DNA of 64,000 bases from Lentisphaeria bacterium UBA1732 (GTDB lineage: Bacteria; Verrucomicrobiota; Lentisphaeria; Victivallales; UBA1829), in assembly GCA_002315855.1 (NCBI GenBank), contig DCIG01000049.1:70095-134094 (forward strand), in the 5' to 3' direction. The translations under genes were made by a program, and so were the position numbers. Of the stretch, positions 8,590 through 16,595 are shown piece after piece. The notes beneath the pieces are model-generated. The model saw only the letters and a program-made list of their open reading frames with translations. It did not search any database and was not told the DNA's origin. Position 1 is the stretch's first letter. Each line of letters opens with the position of its first letter.

Positions 8590-9279
8590 TTATGCCTGCG
8601 GGGCTTCTTCCGTTTCCGCTTTTGCCGCAGGACCGGAGCTGACCACCACCATTGCAGGTTTCAGCAGTCTTGACCCGCACTGATAGCCTCTGCTCCACTG
8701 GCGAATCACAATCCCCTGCGGTACGGTATCGGACGCTTCCTCCGCCACGGCCTCATGGATCGCCGGATCAAAGGGTTTGCCCACTGCATCCAGCACCGCG
8801 ATATCCAAATCATTGAATGCCTTGGTGAACTCCTGTTCAATCATTTGCAGACCTTTCACAATGGTATCGATGGCAGAAGCCTTTCCTGCTGCCGCCACAG
8901 CCATTGTGAAATGATCATAGACCTGCAGGAACGGAAATGCCGTATCCTGCAAAGTATTGCAGCGGGTGGTATCCAGTTCACGGGCCACGCGTTTGCGCTG
9001 ATTATCCAGTTCGGCGAGTGCCAGCAGTCTCAGCTTTTCCATTTCGCTGAGCTTTGCCGTCAAATCTTTGACCTGATTTTCCAGTTCCTCGATTTTCGCG
9101 CCTTCTTCGGTCAGTCCGAAATTTGCATCTGCGGTTGCGCTTGCATCCGCATGTTTTTCCTCATCGAATGCAGCTTCGCCCTGCGGGTCAATATCTGACA
9201 TCGGATTTTTTGCTTCTGCCGCAGCTTCCTGTTCGATCTTTTCAGCGTGATCGATGCCCTGTTTTTTCTTCTTCAGCAT
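8590..9279 (-). CDS. grpE: nucleotide exchange factor GrpE
   Basis: Releases ADP from DnaK. The 229-residue protein has a charged, disordered N-terminus (about residues 1-60), a long coiled coil (about 62-100), and the conserved GrpE core with LRLLALAELDNQRKRVARE, a GLQMIEQEF segment and GKPFDPAIHEAV before the final beta domain IRQWSRGYQ. An Ala/Glu-rich tail closes it. It is first in a grpE-dnaJ unit with a candidate sigma-70-type promoter at 9505-9532. The order grpE-dnaJ next to clpB fits a stress locus. Confidence 0.95.
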   Translation of the reverse strand: MLKKKKQGIDHAEKIEQEAAAEAKNPMSDIDPQGEAAFDEEKHADASATADANFGLTEEGAKIEELENQVKDLTAKLSEMEKLRLLALAELDNQRKRVARELDTTRCNTLQDTAFPFLQVYDHFTMAVAAAGKASAIDTIVKGLQMIEQEFTKAFNDLDIAVLDAVGKPFDPAIHEAVAEEASDTVPQGIVIRQWSRGYQCGSRLLKPAMVVVSSGPAAKAETEEAPQA

Positions 9280-9537
9280 ATCTGTAAACTCCTTGTGTTT
9301 CCTCTGAGATGGTTTTGCTTCGGATTTGCCTCTGTCCCCAGGAACATCCTGCTTATCCGTTCCTGTTGAGAGAGCTTTCCCCGTGATTGACTTGCCCCGC
9401 TTCCGTTTCAGGTGCGCGGAGAAATGACTTCATTCCTCTGAATGGAGGGCTTTCGGGAATACCGCCCATAAGTTCTTGCCTTATGAGCGGGTCTCTTCTA
9501 TATTAATATAACGCTTTTGCCCGATTTTTCAACCGTA
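9280..9537 (-). promoter_or_regulatory. grpE promoter and structured leader
   Basis: On the minus strand TTGAAA (9527-9532) and TATATT (9505-9510) are spaced by 16 bp, leaving a leader of about 220 nt. Near its 5' end is a stem-loop with arms CCGCCCATAAG (9462-9472) and CTTATGAGCGG (9480-9490). Neither the TGTSYCA heptamers nor the -24/-12 boxes seen at clpB and dnaK occur here, and there is no CIRCE. Confidence 0.5.
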
Positions 9538-12162
9538 TTATGGCAGATTGCGCATATCAGACGATGATTCATTCCCGATGGTCGAGAAGTCGAGTTCTCC
9601 GTCTTTCACGTCCACGGTCAGCGTAACCCCCTCATGAAGTTCCCCGCTGATCAGCATTCTGGAAAGTGGTGTCTCCAAATCCGTTACAATCACGCGTTTC
9701 AGCGGTCTTGCACCGTAGCGCGGATCGTAACCTTTCTTCGCCAGCAGTTTTTTGGCTTCACTGCTCAGATTCATTGCCACACCTTGCTGATTCAGTCTCT
9801 GACGAAGCAGATTCAGCTGAATATCCAGAATATCCACGATTTGCTCCATATCCAGCGGCTTGAACAGCAGAATTCCATCCACGCGGTTCAGAAATTCAGG
9901 ACGGAAGTTCGCATGAAGCAGTTTCATGATTTCAGGACGGGTCTTCTCCACATCCCCGTTGCTGTCCAGCAGCAGATCACTGCCCAGATTTGAGGTCATG
10001 ATGATAATCGTGTTCTTGAAGCTCACTACACGTCCGTGAGAATCCGTCAGACGTCCGTCTTCCAGAATCTGCAAAAACAGATTGAATACATCCGGATGCG
10101 CTTTTTCGATTTCATCGAACAGCACGACCGAATACGGTCTGCGGCGCACCGCTTCCGTCAATTGTCCGCCTTCATCGTAGCCCACATAACCCGGTGCGGC
10201 CCCAATCAGTCGCGATACGCTGTATTTTTCCATGTATTCGGACATATCAATCCGAATCACGGCCCGTTCATCATCGAACAAATCATCTGCCAGTGCTCGT
10301 GCCAGCTCGGTTTTGCCGACTCCGGTAGGTCCCAGGAACATAAACGATGCAATCGGACGTTTCGGGTCTTTCAGCCCGGCACGGGAACGCAGAACTGCGT
10401 CAGACACTGCATCCACGGCTTCATTCTGACCGACCACGCGGCGATGAAGTTCATCCGCCAGATGAAGCAGTTTTTCGCGTTCGCTCCGAACCAGTTTCGA
10501 TACGGGGATTCCGGTCCAGCGGCTCACAATATCCGCCACGTCTTCTTCCGTAACTTCCTCCTTCAGGATTCGGGCTGACGCACTGTCTCCGGCAAGTGCC
10601 TTTTCTGCTGCCTCAATCTGCTTTTGGATTCCGGGAATCGTGCTGAACCGCAGCTCTCCGGCTCGTTCCAGATCGCCATCGCGTTCTGCCCGTTCCATTG
10701 CCATTTTCGCGGTATCCAGACTTTCTCTCAGCTTCTGCAAATTCCCGATTGCCTCTTTTTCCGCATTCCACGAAGCTCTCAGAGATTTCGCTTTCTCCTT
10801 GATTTCCGCAAGTTCCGACTCCAGTTCTTCGCGTCTTGCCGCGCTGGCATCATCTTTTTCCTTGCGAAGTGCGGAAAGCTCGATTTCCATTCGCATACTT
10901 TTCCGTTCCGCCTCATCGATTTCCTGCGGGCAGGAATCAATTTCGGTACGCAGTTTCGCCGCCGCCTCATCAATCAGGTCAATTGCCTTGTCCGGCAGGA
11001 AACGGTCTGCGATGTACTGATCGGAAAGTGTCGCCGCGGCAACGAGTGCACCATCCCGGATTTTGACTCCGTGATGCAGTTCATAACGGTCCTTCAGTCC
11101 GCGCAGAATCGAAATGGTGTCTTCCACATTCGGCTCAGGCACCAGTACCGACTGGAAACGGCGTTCCAGTGCAGGGTCTTTTTCGATGTACTTCCGGTAT
11201 TCATTCAGCGTTGTTGCTCCGATGCAGTGGAGTTCACCGCGTGCCAGCATGGGCTTCAGCAGATTTCCTGCATCCATGGCTCCTTCGCTGCCTGCTCCTG
11301 CGCCGACCACGGTATGGAGTTCATCGATGAACAGGATAATATCGCCTTTGGACCCGGACACCTCCTTCAGCACGGCTTTCAGGCGTTCCTCAAATTCGCC
11401 GCGGTATTTTGCACCTGCAATCAATGCACCCATATCAAGCGCAATCAGCCGTTTGTTCCGCAGAGATTCCGGCACATCGCCTTTCACGATTCGCACCGCC
11501 AGACCTTCCACGATTGCCGTTTTTCCGACACCGGGTTCACCGATGAGAACAGGATTGTTTTTCGTGCGGCGGGCGAGAATCTGTACCGTGCGGCGGATTT
11601 CATCATCACGTCCGATCACCGGGTCCAGCTTGTCCTGCCGTGCCGCTTGCGTCAAATCCCGTCCGTATTTTTCCAGAGCCTCGAACGACGCTTCCGGATT
11701 CTCATTGGTTACACGCTGATTCCCGCGCACTTCGGTCAAAACTTTCAGCAGACTTTCCATATTCATACCGGCTTTTGCCAGACATTCTGCGCTTGCTTTG
11801 TCATGCTCAATCAGTGCCATCAGCAAATGTTCTACGCTGATGTATTCGTCTTTCATGTTTTCCGCTTTTTCGCGGGCACTCACCAGAATATTGCTGAAAT
11901 CCCGTGATGGATACACATCGGAAACACCGCTTCCCGTTACCTGCGGAATCTTCTGCAATTCCGCATCAATGGCATTGCTGAGCATCGGCATCGGCGTATT
12001 CAGGCGTTTCATCAGCGATGGCAGTAATCCGCCCTCCTGCGTGCTTAACGCCTTCAGCAAATGAATCGGACGTATCTCCTGATGACCATGTTCACGGGCA
12101 AGTATTCCGGCTCCGGCAAGTCCTTCGCGTGTCTTTTCTGTCATTTTCTGCATATCCGGCAT
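9538..12162 (-). CDS. clpB: ATP-dependent disaggregase ClpB
   Basis: Hexameric AAA+ machine that pulls apart aggregated proteins together with DnaK. From the ATG at 12162 it is 874 residues. Order: Clp-N repeats (about 4-150), first AAA+ domain with Walker A GEPGVGKT at 208-215, a coiled-coil middle domain (about 405-535, which distinguishes ClpB from ClpA/ClpC), second AAA+ domain with GPTGVGKT at 611-618, and a ClpB C-terminal domain. AAGGAG lies 8 nt before this ATG; an in-frame GTG at 12216 has no such site. The upstream region holds a sigma-54-like promoter and a heptamer array. Confidence 0.96.
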   Translation of the reverse strand: MPDMQKMTEKTREGLAGAGILAREHGHQEIRPIHLLKALSTQEGGLLPSLMKRLNTPMPMLSNAIDAELQKIPQVTGSGVSDVYPSRDFSNILVSAREKAENMKDEYISVEHLLMALIEHDKASAECLAKAGMNMESLLKVLTEVRGNQRVTNENPEASFEALEKYGRDLTQAARQDKLDPVIGRDDEIRRTVQILARRTKNNPVLIGEPGVGKTAIVEGLAVRIVKGDVPESLRNKRLIALDMGALIAGAKYRGEFEERLKAVLKEVSGSKGDIILFIDELHTVVGAGAGSEGAMDAGNLLKPMLARGELHCIGATTLNEYRKYIEKDPALERRFQSVLVPEPNVEDTISILRGLKDRYELHHGVKIRDGALVAAATLSDQYIADRFLPDKAIDLIDEAAAKLRTEIDSCPQEIDEAERKSMRMEIELSALRKEKDDASAARREELESELAEIKEKAKSLRASWNAEKEAIGNLQKLRESLDTAKMAMERAERDGDLERAGELRFSTIPGIQKQIEAAEKALAGDSASARILKEEVTEEDVADIVSRWTGIPVSKLVRSEREKLLHLADELHRRVVGQNEAVDAVSDAVLRSRAGLKDPKRPIASFMFLGPTGVGKTELARALADDLFDDERAVIRIDMSEYMEKYSVSRLIGAAPGYVGYDEGGQLTEAVRRRPYSVVLFDEIEKAHPDVFNLFLQILEDGRLTDSHGRVVSFKNTIIIMTSNLGSDLLLDSNGDVEKTRPEIMKLLHANFRPEFLNRVDGILLFKPLDMEQIVDILDIQLNLLRQRLNQQGVAMNLSSEAKKLLAKKGYDPRYGARPLKRVIVTDLETPLSRMLISGELHEGVTLTVDVKDGELDFSTIGNESSSDMRNLP

Positions 12163-12399
12163 AGTAGTTTCTCCTTCCGGTCCCTCTCGGAACCTTCTTT
12201 TTGTTTGGCGTACCAACCTCGAAAAATCATAACAGCACAGTTTCAGATACTTTTTCTCTGCATTTGCCGGACAGTTTCTCTGCGGCTTTCTCTAACTCCG
12301 CCGCCGGACCTGCCTCACGCTCAAATGCCGGATTGTTTTCTTACTCTGCCTGCCGACTTCCGGGAATCGGCTCTTTGTTTTTGTTTTCACCTGAAATAG

Positions 12400-12416
12400 A
12401 GCATGTTTCATGCCAA
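12400..12416 (-). promoter_or_regulatory. sigma-54-type (-24/-12) promoter of clpB
   Basis: On the minus strand TTGGCATGAAACATGCT has the invariant GG and GC exactly 10 bp apart, as in the sigma-54 consensus TGGCAC-N5-TTGC. Transcription would start near 12389, leaving a leader of about 225 nt. The dnaK operon has a near-identical site at 22255-22271. Confidence 0.65.
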
Positions 12417-12464
12417 CTCCGTTTACGTTTTTTCCGATTTATTTTTCCATCTCCATTTCAAAAA

Positions 12465-12516
12465 TGAGCCATTATGTCTCATTTTCAATTGTGCCTTTTT
12501 GTCTCATTTCCTCTCA
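12465..12516 (-). promoter_or_regulatory. phased heptamer array upstream of clpB (candidate enhancer)
   Basis: Read on the plus strand the heptamers are TGAGCCA (12465), TGTCTCA (12475), TGTGCCT (12490), TGTCTCA (12500) and CCTCTCA (12510). Four steps are 10, 15, 10 and 10 bp. The array lies 49-100 bp upstream of the -24 element, the usual place for a sigma-54 activator site. The same heptamers occur upstream of dnaK. Confidence 0.55.
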
Positions 12517-12589
12517 TTTCCGTCTTCTTCCACGTTCCTCTTTTCCTTGCCACGCATACGGTGTCATCGTCATCGAAAAACATAAATAT

Positions 12590-12752
12590 GAGCTGATTTC
12601 ATAAGTCATTGGCGGTAAGATCTGATAAGAATCTTCGCGCAGTTGGCGGACGTAGTTTGAGGTGGCTGCCGGAAACACAACCGCCGAAAACGATCTCCCG
12701 GCAAATGCCGAAGAGTATTTCAAAGCTCCCGGCAGGACTTAGAAATTAGCTC
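12590..12752. repeat. full-length dispersed inverted-repeat element, copy A (163 bp)
   Basis: The ends are imperfect inverted repeats: GAGCTGATTTCATAAGTC on the left and GACTTAGAAATTAGCTC on the right. The interior aligns in reverse orientation along its whole length with the element at 58478-58639. It lies between the clpB promoter region and the mscS promoter. No transposase or convincing ORF is inside. Confidence 0.75.
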
Positions 12753-12769
12753 TTAATGGAACATTATTC

Positions 12770-12798
12770 TTGACTTTATTGAGAAAGAATGCTATAAT
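12770..12798 (+). promoter_or_regulatory. sigma-70 promoter of the mscS-type gene
   Basis: TTGACT (12770-12775) and a perfect TATAAT (12793-12798) with a 17-bp spacer. Confidence 0.8.
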
Positions 12799-12890
12799 TA
12801 TATCGGGTCATGCGGCATTGATACAGAATCAACTTTTTTCAATCCTGCAGATTTCTGAATGATTCCACGTATCAACCACACGTTTTGCTT

Positions 12891-14147
12891 ATGAATTCTT
12901 CAATCCATTTCTTCTCAGACCAAATCAGTCTGTTGTTCGATAAACTGGCCGGCAAGCCGGCTCTGTATCATTCCGTCATTCTCTTTCTGATTGTCATAAG
13001 CTGTATTCTGATTCATTTCCTGACCAGCCTCTTTATTTCTTTGCTGACAAAAAAAATAAAGAAAATATATTCTTTCCCGGATGAGTCTTTCCAAAATAAA
13101 TTGGTTCGGAACAATTTTTTTCTTTCGCTGATTCTCCCGTTGTTTCTTTTCAGTGTTTTCTGCAAATTATGCCTTCCGACCTCTTTGTTCGCAACATTCA
13201 TTGCCAGATGCGGGCTTGTTGTTGTGGTGATTTGCCTGAATACGGCCTTGATTTTGATCTGTTCGTTCATTAACGACTGGATAAAAGCGACACCGGGAAA
13301 AGAAAACACACCGATTCATGCTCTCATGCAATCCTGCAAAATCTTTTTTGTTTTCGTAGCAGGGATTCAGATTATTTCAATCATTGTCTGGCAGCGTCCG
13401 ATTTATGTCTTCTCCGGAATTGGTGCTGCCATGGCTGTTTTTTTATTGGTCTTTCAGAATTCACTTCTATCATTCGTTGCAGGGATTCAGATTAATACCA
13501 GTCGCCTTGTCAAAATCGGAGATTGGATTGCTTTTCCGGATGGCTCGGTTGACGGTATTGTCATAGAAATAACCCAGCACATTCTGAAAGTCCGCGGATG
13601 GGATATGACCATTGCCGCCCTCCCCATTCGGAAACTCACCGAAGATGTTTTCATTAACTACACCAACGTCTTTCAGTCCGGTCATCGTCTCATTAAGAGA
13701 CAAATCATGCTTGATCAGGATAGCATTCACTTCCTGACACCTGACGAACTCGTCTTTTTCCGGAAATTTGACATCTTTCAGGATATGCTGGAAAAAACAT
13801 CTGACTGGTCATGGAAATACTTTTCTGCACAATCCGCCGCGCTTTCTGCGGAATCCTCATGTTCTGCATTCACAAATGCTGACCTGTTTATGCGCTACAT
13901 GGATCACTGTCTGAAAACGCATCCCGATATTTGCCGTGATCCTTACATCATGGTTCATACATTGGATGCAACAGAAAAAGGATACCCCGTCGAATTTGTC
14001 GCGTACTCAAAAAAGACCAATTATGTGCCATTCAATCAAGTCCTTTCCGAAATCGTCAACCATTTGATTGCGGTTCTTCCCATGTTCCACCTGAAAGCAT
14101 TCCAGCTTTCTTCGGATAACTCGGTCCGTTCGCTTTCACGGAAATGA
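12891..14147 (+). CDS. mechanosensitive ion channel, MscS family (YbdG-like)
   Basis: Inner-membrane channel that likely opens on osmotic downshock. The 418-residue protein has about five membrane helices (roughly residues 27-50, 75-95, 100-125, 148-165 and 172-195). They are followed by the MscS signature: pore-lining GIGAAMAVFLLVFQNSLLSFVAGIQI, then the beta domain VKIGDWIAFP with GIVIEIT and IPIRKL-like APLPIRKL spacing. A C-terminal extension and the sequence KVRGWDMTIAALPI resemble the YbdG/MscM subgroup. The ATG at 12891 is preferred to an in-frame TTG at 12885. No clear Shine-Dalgarno is seen, but the promoter is strong. Confidence 0.85.
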   Translation: MNSSIHFFSDQISLLFDKLAGKPALYHSVILFLIVISCILIHFLTSLFISLLTKKIKKIYSFPDESFQNKLVRNNFFLSLILPLFLFSVFCKLCLPTSLFATFIARCGLVVVVICLNTALILICSFINDWIKATPGKENTPIHALMQSCKIFFVFVAGIQIISIIVWQRPIYVFSGIGAAMAVFLLVFQNSLLSFVAGIQINTSRLVKIGDWIAFPDGSVDGIVIEITQHILKVRGWDMTIAALPIRKLTEDVFINYTNVFQSGHRLIKRQIMLDQDSIHFLTPDELVFFRKFDIFQDMLEKTSDWSWKYFSAQSAALSAESSCSAFTNADLFMRYMDHCLKTHPDICRDPYIMVHTLDATEKGYPVEFVAYSKKTNYVPFNQVLSEIVNHLIAVLPMFHLKAFQLSSDNSVRSLSRK

Positions 14148-14392
14148 TGTCCCCTTGAAGCCGGCACACCTCCGAATAACACCTGTTTCACCATACTTTC
14201 TGTCTCCTTTCTGAAATTCGACTCCCTGTCGTCAGAAAAAAATACCCCTCTATAAAAGGCGCAAAAAGGCTGTTTTCGGACATCAGTCATTCGCAATTCA
14301 TTTCCAGTCAGCAATTTATCTGAGACAGCCTTTCTTGTCCTGTCTCTTGCGCTTTTCCCGTCCCTCCTCCTTTATTGGCGCATCTTTCGACG
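14148..14392. other. intergenic DNA between mscS and the Fur-type gene
   Basis: No coding evidence. An inverted repeat GAGACAG (14322-14328) / CTGTCTC (14340-14346) is present. Its half-site resembles the heptamers of the heat-shock promoters, but a single pair is not enough to assign a role. Confidence 0.4.
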
Positions 14393-14427
14393 ACGCGTGA
14401 AAAAAATCCATTTTTTTCGCGTTTTTT
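14393..14427 (+). terminator. terminator-like hairpin
   Basis: GAAAAAAA (14399-14406) pairs with TTTTTTTC (14411-14418) around TCCA, extended by ACGC/GCGT across a small bulge, and is followed by a run of six T. It probably ends transcription from the mscS side before the Fur promoter. Confidence 0.5.
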
Positions 14428-14429
14428 CC

Positions 14430-14480
14430 TTGATTTTTTCTTAATATGGATTATCTTTTATTAAAGACCATCTTTAATAA
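14430..14480 (+). promoter_or_regulatory. promoter and 23-bp palindromic operator of the Fur/PerR-type gene
   Basis: TTGATT (14430-14435) and TATCTT (14452-14457) are 16 bp apart. Directly downstream lies a perfect palindrome with 10-bp arms, TTATTAAAGA (14458-14467) and TCTTTAATAA (14471-14480), around CCA. The AT-rich two-arm layout is like Fur/PerR boxes and covers the start of transcription, consistent with autorepression. Confidence 0.65.
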
Positions 14481-14546
14481 CGAATCTTTTTCAGGTATTT
14501 TCGATGTCAGATCATCCGGAATGCCTGCTCTTTCGCGAGTTTCATC

Positions 14547-15023
14547 ATGATGACCAAAAAAACAATCGACCGGTTCAGACAAATCTGCAATGTTCACCAC
14601 TGCAGATGCACGGTTCAGCGTCTTGCTGTCTATCGGTACATCTGCGGCAATACTGCGCATCCTTCGGTTGATGAAATCTGGGCAAATGTGAAAAAGGAAA
14701 TCCCGACGATTACCCGTGAAAGTGTTTTTCGGATTATGATGGAGTTTTCCGAATGGGGGCTGGTTTACAGAATGGACAAAATCACAAATGCTTGTTTCGA
14801 TGGCATTGCAGGCAATCATGGTCATTTGATTTGCAGAAAATGCGGTGCCATCATAGACTTCAATCTTCCCAAGCCGCTGACCATCCCGTCCGATGCCGTA
14901 GGATTCTGTCCCGACCACATTGAACTCCGTGTCAGCGGAATCTGCGCCGCCTGTGCTGAAAAAACCGGACACGCCGCCGATTCGTCGAAGAAATCCCCGC
15001 ACGGTAACACCTCAACCAACTGA
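14547..15023 (+). CDS. Fur-family transcriptional regulator (PerR-like)
   Basis: Metal-dependent repressor of 158 residues. The N-terminal winged helix has TVQRLAVYRYICGNTAHPSVDEIWANVKKEIPTITRESVFRIM, where Fur proteins carry A(S/T)VYRTL. The dimer domain has the NHGHLICRKCGAIIDF block, with HxH-type metal ligands and a CxxC, and a second CAAC pair (GICAACAEK) near the end, so the structural zinc site is complete. Rubrerythrin follows 85 bp downstream, which argues for a peroxide-stress (PerR) role rather than iron uptake. The start has no clear ribosome site; ATG codons at 14547 and 14550 are both possible. Confidence 0.85.
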   Translation: MMTKKTIDRFRQICNVHHCRCTVQRLAVYRYICGNTAHPSVDEIWANVKKEIPTITRESVFRIMMEFSEWGLVYRMDKITNACFDGIAGNHGHLICRKCGAIIDFNLPKPLTIPSDAVGFCPDHIELRVSGICAACAEKTGHAADSSKKSPHGNTSTN

Positions 15024-15108
15024 CTTTTCCCGGTGAAGCTCTGCTTCCCTCAACATATCCTCTGATTCTTGACGCGGCAGACGCCGCACAACGAAAGGAA
15101 CTGTTATC

Positions 15109-15642
15109 ATGGATCTCAAAGGTTCAAAAACTGAAGCTAACCTCTGGTACGCATTTGCCGGAGAATCTCAGGCTCGCAACAAATACACCTATTTCGCAAG
15201 CAAGGCAAAAAAAGAAGGCTACGAACAGATTGCCGCTCTCTTTGAAAAGACTGCCAACAACGAAAAGGAACATGCCAAACTTTGGTTCAAAGCTCTGAAC
15301 GGCATCGGCTCCACTCTTGAGAACCTGAAGGCTGCCGCCGCCGGCGAACACGAAGAATGGACAGATATGTACAAGCGTTTCGCCGAAGAAGCCGTTGAGG
15401 AAGGTTTCACCGAGCTTGCCGCTCAGTTCGCAGCTGTCGCGCAGATTGAAAAAGGACATGAAGAACGCTACAACAAACTTGCCGCCAACATCGAAAATGA
15501 CGAAGTCTGGGTCAAGGTCGGCGAAAACCGCTGGGAATGCCGCAACTGCGGTCATATCTACATCGGTGAAAAAGCTCCGCTCGTCTGCCCGGTCTGCAAG
15601 CATCCGCAGGCTTACTTTGAAATCGAAGCCAAAAACTACTGA
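15109..15642 (+). CDS. rbr: rubrerythrin
   Basis: Cytoplasmic non-haem diiron peroxidase that reduces hydrogen peroxide in anaerobes. The 177-residue protein has the ferritin-like domain (KTEANLWYAFAGESQARNKY, NEKEHAK and a second E/H set around EIEKGHEERY) and a C-terminal rubredoxin-type site with CRNCG and CPVCK. AAAGGAA precedes the ATG. Its place directly after a PerR-like gene suggests joint control by the palindrome at 14458-14480. Confidence 0.96.
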   Translation: MDLKGSKTEANLWYAFAGESQARNKYTYFASKAKKEGYEQIAALFEKTANNEKEHAKLWFKALNGIGSTLENLKAAAAGEHEEWTDMYKRFAEEAVEEGFTELAAQFAAVAQIEKGHEERYNKLAANIENDEVWVKVGENRWECRNCGHIYIGEKAPLVCPVCKHPQAYFEIEAKNY

Positions 15643-15650
15643 TTTCCCGT

Positions 15651-15687
15651 CAAGCCTCTTCCCGTTCACAAATTCGAGGGAGGCTTG
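15651..15687 (+). terminator. inverted repeat after rubrerythrin
   Basis: CAAGCCTC (15651-15658) pairs with GAGGCTTG (15680-15687). No T-tract follows, so it is only a possible terminator. Confidence 0.4.
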
Positions 15688-15725
15688 CATCATACAATCA
15701 GAAAACCGGTTGAATTCTCTTTCTT

Positions 15726-15771
15726 GAGATCTGATTTCAAAGTCCTGACAGCAGGACTTTGAAATTTGCTC
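15726..15771. repeat. short dispersed hairpin repeat
   Basis: A long hairpin: CTGATTTCAAAGTCCTG (15731-15747) pairs with CAGGACTTTGAAATTTG around a 4-nt loop, closing with GAG/CTC. Its right arm, GCAGGACTTTGAAATTTGCTC, matches the right end of the 163-bp element at 12590-12752. Confidence 0.75.
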
Positions 15772-15934
15772 CTGCGGCAATTGGCGTTTTGCGTCTGGTG
15801 ACTGGAAAGGAGGCACCGCGGAATCATAGCTGACTGGCACAACAGGAAGATGAATTCTTCACAGAGCATTGCTTCGAGACAAAAGCGTGCTCGCACCCAT
15901 TTCCATCGGTTTTCACATCACAAGGAGTTACAAA

Positions 15935-16498
15935 ATGAGAAGTATCACCACATTTGATTTGCAGTATGCACATCGTTTCTACAGATTCCAGGGCGAAGCT
16001 CAGTATCTTCATGGACACACCGGCCGCCTGACCATCGAGGTGGAAGACTCCATCGAGCCGGGCGTCAACATGGTTTTCCCCTGCAATGAAATTCAGAAAG
16101 TTGCCTGGGATGTCCTGAAAAACTTCGACCATGCTCTGATTCTGCGCGAAGACGATCCTCTGCTTCCGGCAATCCTTGCCGTCTACGAAAAGCAGGGCAT
16201 CAAGAACGGCGCTCCCTCCAATAAAATGAAAGGTGCCGCATTCAAAACCGGGCTTGCCACAGCATATCCCGACTGTCGTCTCGTCGTTACAAAAGAAACC
16301 ATGACCGTCGAAGGCATGATTAAGATTGTTTACGAACTGCTGAAAGACAAGCTGAATATTGCCAAGCTCACTTTCACCAGCGGTGTCAATGCTGCCACGC
16401 AGGAATATACACCCGTGAAATCCATCGACCGCTGCCCCCTCTGCGGTGTGGCTCTCGTTGATGGCGTTTGCCCGAAGTGTGGTTATCGCAAGAAATAA
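15935..16498 (+). CDS. 6-pyruvoyl-tetrahydropterin synthase / QueD-family protein with C-terminal zinc ribbon
   Basis: Member of the PTPS/6-carboxytetrahydropterin synthase family (queuosine or pterin metabolism), 187 residues from an ATG preceded by AAGGAG. Zinc-binding histidines are visible in AHRFYRFQGEAQYLHGHTGRL, and the later FDHALI and VTKETMTVEGM parts match the FDH and E-T-x-E regions. The catalytic Cys that normally lies four residues before HGH is replaced by Ala, with Glu one residue earlier, so activity may differ from QueD. An insertion (about residues 85-115) and a C-terminal ribbon with CPLCG and CPKCG are extra to the core. No queC, queE or queF is adjacent. A stem-loop (arms 15864-15868 and 15888-15892) lies in its leader. 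Confidence 0.7.
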   Translation: MRSITTFDLQYAHRFYRFQGEAQYLHGHTGRLTIEVEDSIEPGVNMVFPCNEIQKVAWDVLKNFDHALILREDDPLLPAILAVYEKQGIKNGAPSNKMKGAAFKTGLATAYPDCRLVVTKETMTVEGMIKIVYELLKDKLNIAKLTFTSGVNAATQEYTPVKSIDRCPLCGVALVDGVCPKCGYRKK

Positions 16499-16522
16499 TC
16501 TTTCTTCCGGTTGCTAAATTTT

Positions 16523-16565
16523 TGCCGGGGCGATGATGAGGCAAACATCGCTCCGGCATTTTTTT
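16523..16565 (+). terminator. Rho-independent terminator
   Basis: TGCCGGGGCGATG (16523-16535) pairs with CATCGCTCCGGCA (16546-16558) with one mismatch and runs into seven T residues. It ends the PTPS-family gene against a convergent gene. Confidence 0.85.
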
Positions 16566-16595
16566 GAGGTAACAAGTTGTATGGGAAATCTTCCC

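Noticed and set aside
10624..11907. A 427-codon plus-strand frame opposite clpB
   Set aside because: Antisense to a full-length ClpB with intact motifs; composition is unlike a real protein.
15864..15892. preQ1 or other riboswitch before the PTPS-family gene
   Set aside because: A stem-loop exists, but the conserved preQ1 aptamer features (C-rich loop and A-rich tail with pseudoknot) are not visible.
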